From: Candidatus Hodarchaeota archaeon
GTDB taxonomy: Archaea; Asgardarchaeota; Heimdallarchaeia; Hodarchaeales; Hodarchaeaceae
Reading direction: 5' to 3'
Length of the DNA: 8,496 nt
Assembly (NCBI GenBank): GCA_030589605.1
Contig: JAUUVJ010000157.1
Span: 1 to 8,496 of the forward strand
Made by a program: the position numbers and the translations under genes. Positions 6,319 to 8,496 of the stretch are shown piece by piece. The stretch's first letter is position 1, and every line of letters begins with the position of its first letter. The notes below the pieces were generated by a model that ran no database searches, was not told the origin of the DNA, and saw only the letters and a program-made list of their open reading frames with translations.

Positions 6319-6358
6319 CCCTGAGATCGCGTATCTAGTTAGAGACGCGGTATCTGGG
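6319..6358. repeat. GC-rich imperfect hairpin / paired near-palindromes between convergent genes
   Basis: Arms pair as CCC (6319-6321) with GGG (6356-6358), AGAT (6324-6327) with ATCT (6352-6355), CGCGT (6328-6332) with ACGCG (6345-6349), and TCT (6334-6336) with AGA (6341-6343) around an AGTT loop, with small bulges. The same stretch can be read as two similar 14-mers, GAGATCGCGTATCT (6323-6336) and GAGACGCGGTATCT (6342-6355). It lies 15-55 bases past the stop of the minus-strand gene and stands out by its GC content. It could be a 3'-end or terminator structure for the minus-strand gene, or a protein-binding pair. Confidence 0.5.
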
Positions 6359-6372
6359 GGATAACAGCTATA

Positions 6373-8256
6373 TCATGTAGGCTGCCAGGTTAATATTGTC
6401 ACTCCATCTTCATTTGTGAAGCTAGCATTTTTGGCTAATCCACTTTCAGCAAAGTCCTTTAACAAATGAATTGCAGCACGATTTCCCATCATTAATTCAG
6501 TAACAAATGTTTTTACTCCCCTTTCTTTTGATTTCTTGCTAAGATATCCTAGGAAAAACCTCGCTATACCCTGATTTCGATGATCATCATGAACTAATAG
6601 AGAAATCTCTGCTGCAGTTTGATCATATAAAATGAAAAAGTGCCCTGTTCCAATAATTTGTTCTGTAGCAACAGGGCCAAGGAACGCAGCAATACCCATA
6701 TCACAAATGAAATTAATATTTGCTTCTTTCTGAGCTAAAGCATGAGGTAATGATCTTATAGCGCTAAAATAACGAGAAAATCTTGCTTTCTCCGACAACG
6801 AATAAAAAAACGTTCGAAGTTTATCCTCATCACTTGAAAGAATGGGTCTAACACGAACTTCAGTTCCATTTTTTAGAGTAAGAATTTCTTGATGTTCTAA
6901 AGGATACATAAGATATTTGGAAGGATCATTATAGATTTGATCTTGGTAACAATAACCCAATTCTTTAGCTTTTACAAATAATTTTTTACGAAATTTCGGA
7001 TGAGCAAGTTCAATCATAGATAAAACTCGTTCTCTAAGAGAAGCCCCATGGAGATATGCAATTCCAAATTCTGTTACAACATACTCAATATCTGCTCTAG
7101 TAATCGCAACTCCAGCTCCAGGAGTGAGATGAGACATAATTCTTGAATGTTTACCATCACTTGAAGTAGAGGGTAGGGCAATAATTGTTTTTCCACCTTT
7201 TGAACGTTGTGCTCCTCGGTGAAGATCAACTGCTCCGCCTATTCCGCTGTATAAATAAGGCCCCAAACTATCTGCAGCAACCTGTCCTGTAAGGTCGATT
7301 TCCAAAGCTGAATTAATAGTAACCATCTTATAATTCTTAGCTACAATAGCTGGATCTAAAACATAATCACAAGGATAGAATTGAAAATCAGGATTGTCAT
7401 TAATCCGGTCATACAACTTTTTAGATCCCATACAAAAAGTAGTAACAGTTTTTCCTTTATGAATGGTTTTTTTAGAGTTGTTAATTGCACCAGAATCTAT
7501 TAAACCTAATATTGAATCTGAAATGAATTCAGAATGGACACCCAAATCCTTTTTATCACGAAGATGTCGTGTAATGGCATTCGCTACATTACCGACTCCT
7601 ATATGTAGAGTCGAACCATTTTCTATCAAACTCGCAACATTATTAGCAATTTTTTCAATTATCGGCAAACGGTGGGGTTCAATTGACCGCGGATTCCATT
7701 CAGTTAAAGGACTAGTATTCTGAACCATATAATCTATTTTTGAAGAATGAATAAAACTATCACCATGTGTAACCGGCATTTCAGGATTAATTTCAGCAAT
7801 AACTAGTTTTGCATTTTGTACTGCTGATTTGGTAATATCTACGCTTATTCCTAAACTAACATACCCTGCTTTATCTGGTACAGATGTTTGTATGAGAGCT
7901 ACATCGATAGGGATTATTTTTTTTCGAAAAAGATCTGGTAACTTCCTTGTAGAAACAGGAGTGTAATCAGCTCTACCTTCTTTAACTGCTTGTCGAATGT
8001 TATCAGTAATGAACATACTATTATATCGAAACCGTTTTACATATTGCTCTTTTACATAAGGAGCGGAACCAATAGAAATTACGTGATAAATTTCATTGTC
8101 TTCAGTATGGTACTCCATGTTCGACAGGTGAAGCAGTAATAAACGAGGTTCAGCACAACCTGTTCCAATAAATATTCGATCACCAGGCTTAATATGAGAA
8201 AGAGCCCCAGTAGGGGATGTTAGAGAAGGTTCACTTGAATTAATTGGTTGATACAG
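6373..8256 (-). CDS. Acetyl-CoA hydrolase/CoA-transferase fused to a GNAT acetyltransferase
   Basis: From the proposed CTG start at 8254-8256 this encodes 627 residues; the first ATG (8118) gives 581. Residues about 28-450 match the acetyl-CoA hydrolase / 4-hydroxybutyrate CoA-transferase family, which moves CoA between acyl groups through a glutamyl-CoA thioester. Seen are PGDRIFIGTGCAEP (28-41), HIGVGNVANAI (218-228), NSALEIDLTGQV (315-326) with Glu319 the likely catalytic residue, YSGIGGAVD (336-344), and VVTEFGIAYLHG plus RERVLSMIELAHPKFR (393-423). Residues about 465-627 form a GNAT domain with the acetyl-CoA loop RNQGIA (560-565). The same two-domain layout is known in bacteria, where the GNAT part may acetylate proteins or small molecules. 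The conserved N-terminal block lies before the ATG in a frame with no ATG, GTG or TTG, so initiation must be non-canonical or the assembly carries an error. The acyl substrates are unknown. Confidence 0.85.
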   Translation of the reverse strand: MYQPINSSEPSLTSPTGALSHIKPGDRIFIGTGCAEPRLLLLHLSNMEYHTEDNEIYHVISIGSAPYVKEQYVKRFRYNSMFITDNIRQAVKEGRADYTPVSTRKLPDLFRKKIIPIDVALIQTSVPDKAGYVSLGISVDITKSAVQNAKLVIAEINPEMPVTHGDSFIHSSKIDYMVQNTSPLTEWNPRSIEPHRLPIIEKIANNVASLIENGSTLHIGVGNVANAITRHLRDKKDLGVHSEFISDSILGLIDSGAINNSKKTIHKGKTVTTFCMGSKKLYDRINDNPDFQFYPCDYVLDPAIVAKNYKMVTINSALEIDLTGQVAADSLGPYLYSGIGGAVDLHRGAQRSKGGKTIIALPSTSSDGKHSRIMSHLTPGAGVAITRADIEYVVTEFGIAYLHGASLRERVLSMIELAHPKFRKKLFVKAKELGYCYQDQIYNDPSKYLMYPLEHQEILTLKNGTEVRVRPILSSDEDKLRTFFYSLSEKARFSRYFSAIRSLPHALAQKEANINFICDMGIAAFLGPVATEQIIGTGHFFILYDQTAAEISLLVHDDHRNQGIARFFLGYLSKKSKERGVKTFVTELMMGNRAAIHLLKDFAESGLAKNASFTNEDGVTILTWQPT

Positions 8257-8320
8257 TAACGACCACCTTTATTATCCAAACGCGACACTATTGACTTCTT
8301 TATAATTTTTCTGTATTATA
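8257..8320 (-). promoter_or_regulatory. Promoter and strong Shine-Dalgarno of the CoA-transferase gene
   Basis: On the minus strand AAAGGTGGT (8262-8270) is the best ribosome-binding match in the window and lies six bases before the CTG at 8254-8256. Two in-frame TAA codons immediately upstream (8269-8274) close the frame, so translation must start after them. A TATA-like element, AATTATAAAG, around 8298-8307 would predict a short leader that includes this site; an alternative, TAATATAATA, lies slightly further upstream. Confidence 0.5.
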
Positions 8321-8496
8321 TTACTTTATGCTCAGAATTCAAATAGATTTTTCATAGTAAAAGCCTGTAATTACAATTCCGCTTGTAAAGCATCATAACT
8401 CAATTATTTTATAGTTTTTATCATTAAAACAATAGTGAAGAGAAATTTCACGAAATCGGTGAGCTAGAGTTTTTAAGCGGACATAGAATGTTAAAC
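8321..8496. other. Right-edge spacer with no supported gene
   Basis: The last 176 bases are AT-rich and carry stops in most frames. One minus-strand frame is open from the window edge to a TGA at 8393-8395 (33 codons) and could be the tail of an outside gene, but its translation is not recognisable. Nothing else is seen. Confidence 0.4.

Noticed and set aside
7463..7723. Plus-strand 86-codon frame within the CoA-transferase gene
   Set aside because: It is antisense to a conserved domain and shows no independent signal.
8393..8496. Minus-strand frame open from the right edge to a TGA, 33 codons
   Set aside because: It could be the tail of a gene outside the window, but its length is within chance expectation and the translation is not recognisable.
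1..8496. CRISPR array or tRNA/rRNA genes
   Set aside because: No regularly spaced long repeats and no cloverleaf or rRNA-like segments were found on reading both strands.

Overview
The window is an AT-rich stretch of prokaryotic DNA that most likely comes from an archaeon. The evidence is Shine-Dalgarno-like elements matching the archaeal 16S tail (GGTG/GTGAT), TATA-box-like elements at the expected distance from starts, T-tracts in place of strong intrinsic terminators, and a membrane sensor kinase of archaeal type. An Asgard (Heimdall-like) lineage would fit the base composition and protein flavour, but that is only a guess. No rRNA, tRNA or CRISPR array was seen.

Positions 1-3552 hold three genes on the minus strand, read right to left. 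First is a PLP-dependent cysteine synthase (2557-3552). It may be preceded by a tiny overlapping ORF (3515-3640) and by a TATA box plus a perfect palindrome (3738-3766). Next is a DUF885-type putative metallopeptidase (848-2479). Last is a class I/II aminotransferase cut by the window edge (1-673), whose PLP lysine lies outside. The cysteine synthase and aminotransferase suggest amino-acid and sulfur metabolism, but no single pathway can be proven.

Positions 3553-4534 are about 980 bases without a full-length gene, though not empty. They hold the candidate small ORF and its control region, a coding-like minus-strand fragment of unknown origin (3816-4016), and the last residues of an IS200/IS605-type TnpB protein on the plus strand, followed by a perfect hairpin. 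The last item looks like the right end of a decayed transposon, possibly with a relic guide-RNA (omega RNA) scaffold. The promoter of the next gene follows, with a tandem 9-bp repeat just upstream of its TATA box.

Positions 4535-6172 (plus strand) encode a sensor protein with about seven membrane helices, a PAS-like domain, a histidine-kinase H-box and an ATPase region lacking the usual nucleotide-binding boxes. It starts with TTG behind a GTGAT element. A T-tract, a 15-bp-spaced repeat and a GC-rich hairpin separate it from the convergent last gene.

Positions 6373-8256 (minus strand) encode an acetyl-CoA hydrolase/CoA-transferase fused to a GNAT acetyltransferase domain. The conserved N-terminus extends 46 codons past the first ATG, into a frame with no ATG, GTG or TTG. 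A CTG placed 6 nt behind a strong AAAGGTGG element is the best start candidate. The remaining 240 bases hold its promoter and no supportable gene.
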